Positions 1 through 5,957 of a stretch of DNA of 5,991 nt are shown here, one piece after another. Source of the stretch: Pseudomonadota bacterium (GTDB taxonomy: Bacteria > Pseudomonadota > Gammaproteobacteria > Burkholderiales > Gallionellaceae). Location: contig JAJXWG010000110.1 of NCBI GenBank assembly GCA_021781695.1, forward strand, positions 1-5,991, in the 5' to 3' direction. The notes beneath the pieces were generated by a model. The model did no database searches. It had not been told where the DNA came from and was given only the letters and a program-made list of their open reading frames with translations. Positions within the stretch are counted from its first letter, which is position 1; each line of letters begins with the position of its first letter. Both the position numbers and the translations under genes were made by a program.

Positions 1-812
1 CCGTATTCCGCATATTTGGCGCGCATCTTCTGCAGCACCACATCCACCTGTACTGCCAGGCACTCTTCGCCTACGCGCTCATGGAAATTGATCTGGTTGC
101 ATGTCGCAAAATAGGGATTGATAAGCCAGGGGTCTATGCCGAGAAGCGCGGCAAAGTCGTTCGCCACAAGATCGTATGCGGCAAAGTGCCTGGACTTTCG
201 CCTGGTATACCAGCCTGCCGACAGCGGCGGAAAAATCGCCTGCTCGAGGTTCTTGAGGATATCCGGCGCGCCTGCCGACAGATCGTTGTTGAGCAATATC
301 ACGCAGGGATCGAAACCCTCCAGACCCAGCCGGTTGGCATTGCGCACCAGAGGCTCCAGAGTCAGCTCGCCCCCGTTGGGCAGCGCAATCCTTGCAGGTT
401 CCGTGATCTCAGGCAACAGACTGCCGACCCTCACCAGCATGCCCGCCTGCTTCAATATCGTGACGAGCTGCGCTACGTTCTGCAGGTAGAACAGGTTGCG
501 CGTATGGTTTTCCGGGATCAGGAGCACCCCGCGCGCTTCCGGGCAGATCTTCTCCACCGTGCCCTGCATCGCCTGCACGCAGAGCGGAAGAAAATCCGGA
601 TTGAGATTGTTGAACCCGCCCGGAAAAAGATTCGTGTCGACGGGTGCTAGCTTGAAGCCGCTGTTGCGAAGATCCACCGATGCGTAGATCGGCGCCGCGT
701 GTTCCTGCCACTGCTTGCGAAACCAGTGCTCTATGTTGGGCAAGGCAGTCAGAAAGCGCCGCTCCAGATCCAGCAGCGGGCCGTTGAGTGCAGTCGTCAG
801 ATGAGGAACCAT
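1..812 (-). CDS. gshA: Glutamate-cysteine ligase (Acidithiobacillus/betaproteobacterial type), N-terminal part
   Basis: This frame is open from an ATG at 812 to the left edge and gives 270 residues with no stop; the C-terminus lies outside the window. The enzyme joins L-glutamate and L-cysteine with ATP, the first step of glutathione synthesis in the cytosol. The protein begins MVPHLTTALNGPLLDLERRF. It carries a conserved block at residues 46-70 (VDLRNSGFKLAPVD, then NLFPGGFNNL), followed by LLIPENHTRN (98-106 region), LPNGGELTLEPLVRN (144-158) and the INPYFATCNQINFHERVGEE region (231-250). I recognise these as the GshA family of Pfam PF08886/TIGR02049, which is unrelated at sequence level to the E. 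coli GshA type. Family members are about 430 residues, so roughly 60% is visible. No in-frame ATG lies just upstream of 812, and the Shine-Dalgarno sequence is weak (GGAAA). The gene is divergent from ybiT. In relatives the glutathione synthetase gene often follows, which would be off the left edge. Confidence 0.9.
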   Translation of the reverse strand, partial: MVPHLTTALNGPLLDLERRFLTALPNIEHWFRKQWQEHAAPIYASVDLRNSGFKLAPVDTNLFPGGFNNLNPDFLPLCVQAMQGTVEKICPEARGVLLIPENHTRNLFYLQNVAQLVTILKQAGMLVRVGSLLPEITEPARIALPNGGELTLEPLVRNANRLGLEGFDPCVILLNNDLSAGAPDILKNLEQAIFPPLSAGWYTRRKSRHFAAYDLVANDFAALLGIDPWLINPYFATCNQINFHERVGEECLAVQVDVVLQKMRAKYAEY

Positions 813-840
813 GAGTTTCCAGCCGTAAATGAATTCCCGT

Positions 841-918
841 ATTCTAGCCTATCGCCCACGGTCATGCTGTTTTCCGGAGCCCAGCCTGAATCTATACAGA
901 TTAGAGAATTCTGGTTAA
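841..918 (-). promoter_or_regulatory. Candidate gshA promoter elements
   Basis: Read on the minus strand, the gap upstream of gshA has two sigma-70-like candidates. One is a -10 TAGAAT (complement of 841-846, 5 of 6 to consensus), which would put the transcript start about 20 nt before the ATG but has only a poor -35. The other is TTAACC (complement of 913-918) spaced 16 bp from TATAGA (complement of 891-896). Both are by-eye matches without experimental support. Confidence 0.3.
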
Positions 919-941
919 GGCATGCTGCCCGGTGTTAAAAT
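912..941 (+). promoter_or_regulatory. Candidate ybiT-murI promoter
   Basis: A good -10 hexamer, TAAAAT (936-941, 5 of 6 to consensus), lies 33 nt before the ybiT start. The best -35 at usable spacing (TGGTTA, 912-917, 18-bp spacer) is weak, with 3 of 6 matches. The element sits in the 162-bp divergent gap and would give a leader of about 25 nt. It partly overlaps a candidate -35 for the opposite gene gshA, so the two promoters could be arranged back to back. Visual match only. Confidence 0.35.
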
Positions 942-974
942 CGCGGTCCAGAATTTTTCAAGAATGAGTTTTCC

Positions 975-2573
975 ATGCTTTCCACCGCCAATATCACCAT
1001 GCAATTCGGCTCCAAGCCGCTGTTCGAGAACGTGTCCGTCAAATTCGGCAACGGCAACCGTTATGGCCTGATCGGCGCCAACGGATGCGGCAAGTCCACC
1101 TTCATGAAGATACTGGGCGGCGATCTCGTGCAGACCTCCGGCGAAGTGATGCTGGACAGGGACGAGCGGCTGGGAAAACTGCGCCAGGACCAGTTCGCCT
1201 ATGAGGACCGGCGCGTGCTGGATGTGGTGATGATGGGACACAAAGAAATGTGGGAAGTGATGTCGGAACGCGATGCGATCTACGCCAATGCGGATGCCAC
1301 AGAAGAGGAATACATGCGCGCCGCCGACCTGGAAGCTGCTTTCGCCGAATACGACGGCTACACGGCCGAGGCCAGAGCAGGCGAGCTGCTGCTGGGACTC
1401 GGTATTGCGATCGAACTGCATCAGGGTCTCATGAGCGCTGTTGCACCCGGCTTCAAGCTGCGCGTGCTGCTGGCCCAGGCTCTGTTCTCCAATCCGGACA
1501 TCCTGCTTCTGGACGAGCCGACCAACAACCTCGACATCAACACGATACGCTGGCTGGAAAACATCCTCAACGCGCGCACCTCGACCATGGTCATCATCTC
1601 GCACGACCGCCATTTCTTGAACAGCGTGTGCACCCACATGTCCGATCTGGACTACGGCAAGATCACCACTTATCCCGGCACCTATGACGACTACATGCTG
1701 GCCTCGACGCAGGCGCGCGAGCAGCAATCGGCTGATAATGCAAAGGCAAAGGAAAAGGTCGCCGAGCTCAAGGCATTTGTTGCGCGCTTCTCGGCCAATG
1801 CCTCCAAGGCCAAGCAGGCCACGTCCCGCGCGCGCCAAATCGACAAGATCAAGATCGAAGACATCAAGCCCTCCAGCCGCCAGTATCCGTTCATCCGCTT
1901 CGAATACGACGATCGCGAAAAGCTGCACCGCACTGCCGTGGAGGTCGAGAATCTTTCCAAGGGTTTCGATCGCGTGCTGTTTTCCAATGTGAATTTCCGC
2001 ATCGATGCGGGCGAGAAGATCGCGATCATCGGGCCTAACGGTATCGGCAAGACCACGCTGCTGCGTTGTCTCGCGGGCGACTTGCCTCCTGATGCAGGTC
2101 TCATCAAATGGACAGACAAGGCCAAGATCGGTTATTACGCGCAGGATCACACCGCCGACTTTGCCAAGGATGAGAGCATGACGGACTGGATGACCTACTG
2201 GCGCGGTCCTCATGACGACGACCAGGCGGTGCGCGCCACCCTGGGCCGCCTGCTGTTCTCCGGCGACGAAGCCAAGAAGCAGGTGAAGGTGCTGTCCGGC
2301 GGCGAGAAGGGACGCATGCTGTTTGGCAAACTGATGCTTATGCGTCCCAACGTGCTGCTGATGGACGAACCGACCAACCACATGGACATGGAGTCCATCG
2401 AGTCTCTCAACACCGCGCTGCTCGAATACAAGGGTACGGTAATCTTCGTGAGCCACGACCGCGAATTTGTCTCATCGCTTGCCACTCGCATCATCGAAAT
2501 TTCCGACAAGGGTGTGACCGATTATCACGGCACCTATGAAGAATATCTGCGCGACCAGGGGATGACGCTTTAA
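975..2573 (+). CDS. ybiT: ABC-F family ATPase YbiT (ribosome-associated translation factor)
   Basis: This soluble protein has two ATP-binding cassettes and no membrane domain. ABC-F proteins of this type bind the ribosomal E site and affect translation; they are not transporters. The 532 residues compare with about 530 in E. coli YbiT, and the sequence matches it closely throughout. NBD1 has Walker A GANGCGKST (34-42), Walker B plus catalytic Glu LLLDEPTNNLD (177-187, E181) and H-loop H210. The linker that contacts P-site tRNA spans about 237-320 and is rich in Lys, Arg and Ala (for example RFSANASKAKQATSRARQID, 271-290). NBD2 has Walker A GPNGIGKTT (353-361), signature LSGGE (440-444), Walker B LLMDEPTNHMD (461-471, E465) and H494. 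The NBD1 signature is degenerate (MSAVAPGFKLR), as I recall it is in E. coli YbiT. The ATG at 975 fits the family N-terminus (MLSTANITMQFGSKPLFEN); only a weak TGAG Shine-Dalgarno precedes it. murI follows after 4 nt. Confidence 0.96.
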   Translation: MLSTANITMQFGSKPLFENVSVKFGNGNRYGLIGANGCGKSTFMKILGGDLVQTSGEVMLDRDERLGKLRQDQFAYEDRRVLDVVMMGHKEMWEVMSERDAIYANADATEEEYMRAADLEAAFAEYDGYTAEARAGELLLGLGIAIELHQGLMSAVAPGFKLRVLLAQALFSNPDILLLDEPTNNLDINTIRWLENILNARTSTMVIISHDRHFLNSVCTHMSDLDYGKITTYPGTYDDYMLASTQAREQQSADNAKAKEKVAELKAFVARFSANASKAKQATSRARQIDKIKIEDIKPSSRQYPFIRFEYDDREKLHRTAVEVENLSKGFDRVLFSNVNFRIDAGEKIAIIGPNGIGKTTLLRCLAGDLPPDAGLIKWTDKAKIGYYAQDHTADFAKDESMTDWMTYWRGPHDDDQAVRATLGRLLFSGDEAKKQVKVLSGGEKGRMLFGKLMLMRPNVLLMDEPTNHMDMESIESLNTALLEYKGTVIFVSHDREFVSSLATRIIEISDKGVTDYHGTYEEYLRDQGMTL

Positions 2574-2577
2574 CAGG

Positions 2578-3369
2578 ATGATGACGATAGGCGTATTCGA
2601 TTCGGGCGTCGGCGGGCTGTCCGTGCTGCGCCACATCCGCATGATGCTGCCCGATGTGCGCCTGATCTATGTTGCCGATTCCGCGCATGTGCCCTATGGA
2701 GACAAGACCGCACATTACATAGAGCAGCGCTCCATTGCGCTGACGCGTTTTCTGGTCAAACAGGGTGCAAAAGCCATCGTCGTCGCCTGCAACACGGCCA
2801 CTGCTGCTGCCGCGCAGACCTTGCGACGCGAATTCAACCTGCCTGTCATCGGCATGGAGCCCGCCGTGAAACCCGCCGTATCAGCGACCAAAAGCGGCGT
2901 GGTCGGCGTGCTGGCAACGACAGGCACACTCAAAAGCGCGCGCTTTTCCGCACTGCTTGAACGCCATGCGAAAGACATCGAGATCATCACGCATGGATGC
3001 CCTGGCCTTGTCGAACAGGTGGAATTGGGCGACCTTGAAGGCCAAAAGACGCGCCAGCTAATCGAACGTTATACCGAGCCACTGCTCTTACAAGGCGCAG
3101 ACACGCTGATCCTGGGCTGCACCCACTATCCCTTCCTGGCCCCGCTGATACGCGACGTGGCAGGCAGTCATATCGAGCTGATCGACACCGGAGAAGCGGT
3201 CGCGCGTCAGCTTCAGCGCAGACTCCTGGCCGAACTGCCGGACACGCAACCAGGCGATGGAACAGCACATTTTTTCACCAGCAAAGACGCGCAGGCAGCA
3301 AGCCTCATCCTGTCGAAACTGTGGGGAAGTCCCATAGAAGCACGAAAACTGCCCATGGAATTCGCATAG
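2578..3369 (+). CDS. murI: Glutamate racemase
   Basis: The enzyme interconverts L- and D-glutamate without a cofactor and supplies D-Glu for the peptidoglycan stem peptide, added by MurD in the cytosol. The 263 residues match the usual family length of about 260-285. Visible motifs are the N-terminal GVFDSGVGGLSVL (5-17, with D8 and S9), HVPYGDK (37-43), the first catalytic cysteine in VACNTATA (C71) and the second in LGCTHYPFL (C181), with H183 next to it. The two-cysteine acid-base pair is intact, so the enzyme should be active. The gene begins 4 nt after the ybiT stop and is probably translationally coupled to it. The start may be either of two consecutive ATG codons (2578 or 2581); an ACAGG lies just before the first. 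No terminator is evident after the TAG, so some transcripts may run on into the next gene. Confidence 0.97.
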   Translation: MMTIGVFDSGVGGLSVLRHIRMMLPDVRLIYVADSAHVPYGDKTAHYIEQRSIALTRFLVKQGAKAIVVACNTATAAAAQTLRREFNLPVIGMEPAVKPAVSATKSGVVGVLATTGTLKSARFSALLERHAKDIEIITHGCPGLVEQVELGDLEGQKTRQLIERYTEPLLLQGADTLILGCTHYPFLAPLIRDVAGSHIELIDTGEAVARQLQRRLLAELPDTQPGDGTAHFFTSKDAQAASLILSKLWGSPIEARKLPMEFA

Positions 3370-3379
3370 TTTAATTTAT

Positions 3380-3424
3380 TGTTCATATACGCTTAACCCA
3401 CCTGCAACATGCATGACATAGGCT
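3380..3424 (+). promoter_or_regulatory. Candidate Pho-box-like array and -10 upstream of olsB
   Basis: Four 7-bp units spaced exactly 11 bp apart lie in the murI-olsB gap: TGTTCAT (3380-3386), GCTTAAC (3391-3397), CTGCAAC (3402-3408) and ATGACAT (3413-3419). The PhoB site is built from 7-bp units, CTGTCAT or CTGTAAC-like, with 4-bp spacers. Against the better of those two forms the units match 4, 4, 6 and 5 of 7. Ten bases after the third unit is TAGGCT (3419-3424), a weak -10 at the spacing used by PhoB-activated promoters; it would start a transcript about 22 nt before the olsB ATG. The periodicity is visible in the sequence; PhoB binding is inference. Confidence 0.4.
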
Positions 3425-3439
3425 GATCGCACTACCCCT

Positions 3440-3447
3440 AAAGGAGG
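3440..3447 (+). promoter_or_regulatory. Strong ribosome binding site of olsB
   Basis: AAAGGAGG is nearly a full complement of the 16S rRNA 3' end. It sits 5 nt before the ATG at 3453 and fixes that start. It is by far the best Shine-Dalgarno sequence among the complete genes here, suggesting that the transcript is translated efficiently when present. Confidence 0.85.
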
Positions 3448-3452
3448 CGATT

Positions 3453-4211
3453 ATGCTTGATCTGTTACACCCGTCCGCAGCAACACCCGTTCGCAGCCTG
3501 AGCTGCGACCTTGCCAGAACACATGCCGAACTGGAAGAAGCCCAGCGCATACGCTATCAGGTATTCGGCGTGGAAATGGGCGCGAAGCTCCCCAGCGCCG
3601 CAGCAGGCCTTGACATCGACCGCTTCGACCGGTTCTGCGACCACCTGCTGGTGCGCGACCAATGCAACAACAAGGTGGTCGGCACCTACCGAATTCTGTC
3701 GCCGGAACAGGCCTGCATGGCAGGCGGATATTATTCCGAAACGGAATTCGACATGACCCGTTTGCAGCATTTGCGCGGCCGCATGGCCGAAGTTGGCCGT
3801 TCCTGCGTCGATGTCCATTATCGGGATGGCGCAACGATCGCCCAGCTCTGGTCAGGTCTGGCAGAATACATCACGAAAAACAACCACGAATATGTAATCG
3901 GCTGTGCGAGCATCAGCATGAACGATGGCGGACACTATGCGGCAAGCGTGTTCAACAAGATATATAAACTGCATGCCTCGCCGGAAGAGTTCCGCGTCAC
4001 GCCGCACTGCCGCCTGCCTATCGAGTCGCTCGAACAGAATCTGGACGTGATCATCCCGCCTCTGATCAAGAGCTATCTGCGCATGGGCGCATATATCGCC
4101 GGCGAACCCGCATGCGATCCGGAATTCAACTGTGCAGACCTCTTCATCCTGCTGCCTGTGTCGCGCATCAGTGCACGCGTCACGAAGCATTTCCTGCGCC
4201 GCGCTTCATGA
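3453..4211 (+). CDS. olsB: OlsB-family N-acyltransferase (probable L-ornithine N-alpha-acyltransferase)
   Basis: OlsB moves a 3-hydroxyacyl group from acyl carrier protein to the alpha-amino group of ornithine, giving lyso-ornithine lipid, which OlsA then acylates. The product is a phosphorus-free membrane lipid. The 252 residues have the pattern of the GNAT-related Acetyltransf_5 family (PF13444, COG3176): RIRYQVFGVEMGA (32-44), FDRFCDHLLVRD (58-69), VVGTYRIL (75-82), GGYYSETEFD (91-100), AEVGRSCV (112-119), GCASI (150-154). The C-terminal block (202-236) includes PPLIKSYLRMGAYI and GEPACDPEFNCADLFILLPV. No signal peptide or membrane helix is visible; the enzyme probably works at the inner face of the membrane. 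No olsA neighbour is in the window. Old databases call such proteins 'putative hemolysin', which is not supported here. Another acyl-amino-acid synthase of the same family is possible, so the family is firm and the ornithine substrate somewhat less so. A terminator follows the stop. Confidence 0.82.
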   Translation: MLDLLHPSAATPVRSLSCDLARTHAELEEAQRIRYQVFGVEMGAKLPSAAAGLDIDRFDRFCDHLLVRDQCNNKVVGTYRILSPEQACMAGGYYSETEFDMTRLQHLRGRMAEVGRSCVDVHYRDGATIAQLWSGLAEYITKNNHEYVIGCASISMNDGGHYAASVFNKIYKLHASPEEFRVTPHCRLPIESLEQNLDVIIPPLIKSYLRMGAYIAGEPACDPEFNCADLFILLPVSRISARVTKHFLRRAS

Positions 4212-4232
4212 TTTTAAATGACTCCCCCTTTG

Positions 4233-4254
4233 ACGCGCGCAGCGCGTTTTTTTT
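4233..4254 (+). terminator. Intrinsic terminator after olsB
   Basis: A perfect 6-bp GC-rich stem (ACGCGC 4233-4238 with GCGCGT 4242-4247) closes a 3-nt loop (GCA) and runs straight into eight T residues (4247-4254). It lies 22 nt after the olsB stop and is a textbook rho-independent terminator for the plus strand. It implies that olsB ends its own transcript and that dgkA has a separate promoter or depends on read-through. Confidence 0.88.
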
Positions 4255-4304
4255 CACGCATGGACATGATACTGTTGCATGCTTGAAACTCATGAAACCA
4301 TAAC

Positions 4305-4311
4305 AGGTAAG
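4305..4311 (+). promoter_or_regulatory. Ribosome binding site of dgkA
   Basis: AGGTAAG, with its AGGT core at 4305-4308, lies 8 nt before the ATG at 4317 and supports that start. Upstream, between the terminator and this site, TTGAAA (4283-4288) resembles a -35, but no well-spaced -10 is obvious, so I do not assign a promoter. Confidence 0.6.
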
Positions 4312-4316
4312 ATGCA

Positions 4317-4688
4317 ATGGAAAGTCCCTACAAAGGCAAGACCGGTTTGCGGCGGTTGATAAATGCATTTGGCTATTCGCTGGCAGGCTTTCGCGCAGCC
4401 TACAAACATGAAGACGCCTTCCGCCAGGAGGTGCTGCTCGCCATCATACTGATACCGCTCTCCTTCTTCCTGCCTGCCAGCCTGATCGGCCGCGCGCTGA
4501 TGATAGGCAGCGTGCTCCTTGTGATCATCGTGGAACTGATCAATTCCGGCATAGAGGCAACGGTGGACCGAATCTCGCTGGACAGCCATATTCTTGCCAA
4601 GCGCGCCAAGGACATCGGCAGCGCAGCGGTGCTGGTGAGCCTTGTCAATGTCGTTGTGATCTGGGCACTGGTTCTGATGGCTTCATGA
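4317..4688 (+). CDS. dgkA: Diacylglycerol kinase (DgkA), integral membrane
   Basis: DgkA phosphorylates diacylglycerol with MgATP to phosphatidic acid at the inner membrane, returning lipid backbones to phospholipid synthesis. The 123 residues match the family length (E. coli 121) and align with E. coli DgkA with an offset of 4. An amphipathic N-terminus, including GYSLAGFRAAY (19-29) and DAFRQE (33-38), is followed by three membrane segments at about 37-53, 57-75 and 103-122. The catalytic block is VELINSGIEATVDRI (72-86), with E73, N76 and E80 corresponding to E69, N72 and E76 in E. coli. The RAKDIGSAAVL block (96-106) matches RAKDMGSAAVL. All key residues are present. The gene lies between an ornithine-lipid enzyme and a glycosyltransferase, so it probably controls the diacylglycerol/phosphatidate balance for them; that role is inference. 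Its last codons overlap a repeated 11-bp motif. Confidence 0.96.
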   Translation: MESPYKGKTGLRRLINAFGYSLAGFRAAYKHEDAFRQEVLLAIILIPLSFFLPASLIGRALMIGSVLLVIIVELINSGIEATVDRISLDSHILAKRAKDIGSAAVLVSLVNVVVIWALVLMAS

Positions 4689-4719
4689 AATCTTCAATAA
4701 AGCTTCATGAAAGCGTCAT
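4680..4719 (+). promoter_or_regulatory. Four-unit 11-bp direct repeat, candidate Pho box for the glycosyltransferase
   Basis: Four 7-bp units repeat every 11 bp: GCTTCAT (4680-4686), TCTTCAA (4691-4697), GCTTCAT (4702-4708) and GCGTCAT (4713-4719). Three of the four keep TCAT and the second has TCAA. The spacers GAAA, TAAA and GAAA are A-rich. The 11-mer GCTTCATGAAA occurs twice exactly, 22 bp (two helical turns) apart, and each copy contains the palindrome TTCATGAA. Unit size, spacer size and the TCAT core agree with PhoB sites (CTGTCAT units, 4-bp spacers); the last unit matches 5 of 7. About 10 bp after the last unit lies CACGAT (4730-4735), a poor -10. The array overlaps the dgkA stop and one possible start of the next gene. 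The repeat itself is certain; the regulator is inference. Confidence 0.5.
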
Positions 4720-5957
4720 GCAGGCGCTGCACGATGCACTGCATGAAAACACAGAATGAAACCGCAGGATTGCCGGAGCGCCTGCGCATTGCGCTGGTCA
4801 CCGAAACCTACACTCCCGAGATCAACGGCGTCGCCATCACCATAGGGCGCATGGTGCATGGGCTTTGCGGGCGCGGACACGAAATTCACCTGATACGGCC
4901 ACGCCAGCATCGCGATGACAGCGCCGCGCGAGAGACAAACTATCGCGAGACCCTTGCAAGAGGCATGCCTATTCCCGGATATCCGGAGCTCAAATCCGGA
5001 CTGCCTGCCAAAGGAATGTTGCTGCACCAGTGGCAAGAAGAGCGGCCAGACATCGTTCACATCGCAACCGAAGGACCGCTGGGATGGTCAGCGCTGGCAG
5101 CCGCAAAAAAGCTCAACATACCTGTCAGCACGGACTTCCACACCAATTTTCACAGCTATACCCAGCACTACGGGATAGGCCTTCTGAAATGGCCGATCGC
5201 AGCCTATCTGCGGCACTTCCACAACCGTGCGGCCTGCACCCTGGTACCCACGCACGAGTTGCAGAAACAATTGACAGAGGATGGTTACCGCAATGTAGAA
5301 GTCGTATCGCGCGGCGTGGATACTGAACTGTTCACCCCTGAAAGGCGCAGCGCTGAACTTCGCGCCTCCTGGGGCGCAGATGAAAAGACACTGGTCGTGA
5401 TGCTGGTTTCCCGTCTTGCGGCAGAGAAAAATCTCGACCTTGCGGTAAATGCCTACTACCGGATGCGCAGCGTGAACCCGGATGTCAGGATGGTGCTGGT
5501 AGGCGACGGTCCGGAGCGGGAAAGACTGCAAAAACAGCATCCCGGCATCATCTTTTCCGGCATGCAGAAGGGCGAACGCCTGGCCGAACACTATGCCTCG
5601 GGAGACATCTTCATCTATCCCAGCCAGACCGAAACCTATGGCAACGTCACCATCGAGGCGATGGCCAGCGGACTAGCGACGATCGCTTACGATTATGCTG
5701 CTGCGCGCCAGCATATAGTCCAGGACTCCAGCGGCGTGCTGGTGCCCATGGGCGATGAGCAGGCATTCATTCAGCAAGCCACATTGCTGATCGCCGACAT
5801 GGAACGCATAGCGCGCCTGCGCCGTGCAGCGCACGAAGCGGTCAAACTGCAAAGCTGGGATCACATCATGTGCCAGATGGAGACCATGCTGTTCAAGACC
5901 TTGCGCACAGAGGGAGGTGCACATGCCCAACCTGAGTTCGCCGCTGCAACGGATTAA
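4707..5957 (+). CDS. GT4-family (GT-B fold) glycosyltransferase, probably lipid-directed
   Basis: This is a retaining glycosyltransferase of the group that includes alpha-mannosyltransferases (MgtA/PimB type) and bacterial glycolipid synthases. Of 416 residues from the first ATG, the N-terminal Rossmann half starts at LRIALVTETYTPEINGVA (26-43), with DFHTNF (143-148). The C-terminal donor half has SRGVDTELF (201-209), SRLAAEKN (235-242, R236 and K241 for nucleotide-sugar phosphates), VGDGPE (265-270) and the E-x7-E motif ETYGNVTIE (E309, E317). There is no signal peptide; such enzymes usually act at the cytoplasmic membrane face. The start is uncertain: ATG at 4707 lies inside the repeat array, and ATG at 4743 gives a protein 12 residues shorter that begins MKTQNETAG. 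Neither has a good Shine-Dalgarno sequence, but 4743 fits family N-termini better. Sugar donor and acceptor cannot be read from the sequence. Neighbours suggest diacylglycerol as acceptor, but a glycan or LPS role remains possible. Confidence 0.85.
   Translation: MKASCRRCTMHCMKTQNETAGLPERLRIALVTETYTPEINGVAITIGRMVHGLCGRGHEIHLIRPRQHRDDSAARETNYRETLARGMPIPGYPELKSGLPAKGMLLHQWQEERPDIVHIATEGPLGWSALAAAKKLNIPVSTDFHTNFHSYTQHYGIGLLKWPIAAYLRHFHNRAACTLVPTHELQKQLTEDGYRNVEVVSRGVDTELFTPERRSAELRASWGADEKTLVVMLVSRLAAEKNLDLAVNAYYRMRSVNPDVRMVLVGDGPERERLQKQHPGIIFSGMQKGERLAEHYASGDIFIYPSQTETYGNVTIEAMASGLATIAYDYAAARQHIVQDSSGVLVPMGDEQAFIQQATLLIADMERIARLRRAAHEAVKLQSWDHIMCQMETMLFKTLRTEGGAHAQPEFAAATD
5913..5917 (+). promoter_or_regulatory. 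Ribosome binding site inside the glycosyltransferase end
   Basis: GGAGG (within AGGGAGGTG, 5911-5919) lies 5 nt before an ATG at 5923, while the glycosyltransferase frame is still open. This is the main reason to call a following gene at the right edge. Confidence 0.65.

Noticed and set aside
81..650. A 189-codon plus-strand open frame at the left end
   Set aside because: It is antisense to gshA, whose translation shows clear family motifs throughout; the plus-strand product shows none.
905..912. The palindrome AGAATTCT in the divergent gshA-ybiT gap as an operator
   Set aside because: It is short and single-copy, with no matching second site nearby, so it is not distinguishable from chance.
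915..2456. A 513-codon open frame on the minus strand across ybiT
   Set aside because: It lies wholly antisense to an unmistakable, full-length ybiT. Its translation is rich in His, Gln and Val without any recognisable domain, as expected for the mirror of a GC-rich gene with strong third-position bias.
3408..3415. The palindrome CATGCATG in the murI-olsB gap as an operator
   Set aside because: An isolated 8-bp palindrome is common by chance, and it overlaps the periodic array, which explains the region better.
3453..4211. Annotation as a hemolysin
   Set aside because: That label is a legacy name for COG3176. The motifs are those of OlsB-like N-acyltransferases, and there is no secretion signal or toxin feature.
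4271..4300. A Pho-box-like sequence upstream of dgkA (CTGTTGC then TTGAAAC at 11-bp period)
   Set aside because: Only two units fit (4 and 5 of 7) and the next unit at the same period fails. With a short AT-rich gap this could easily be chance, so I did not list it as a site.
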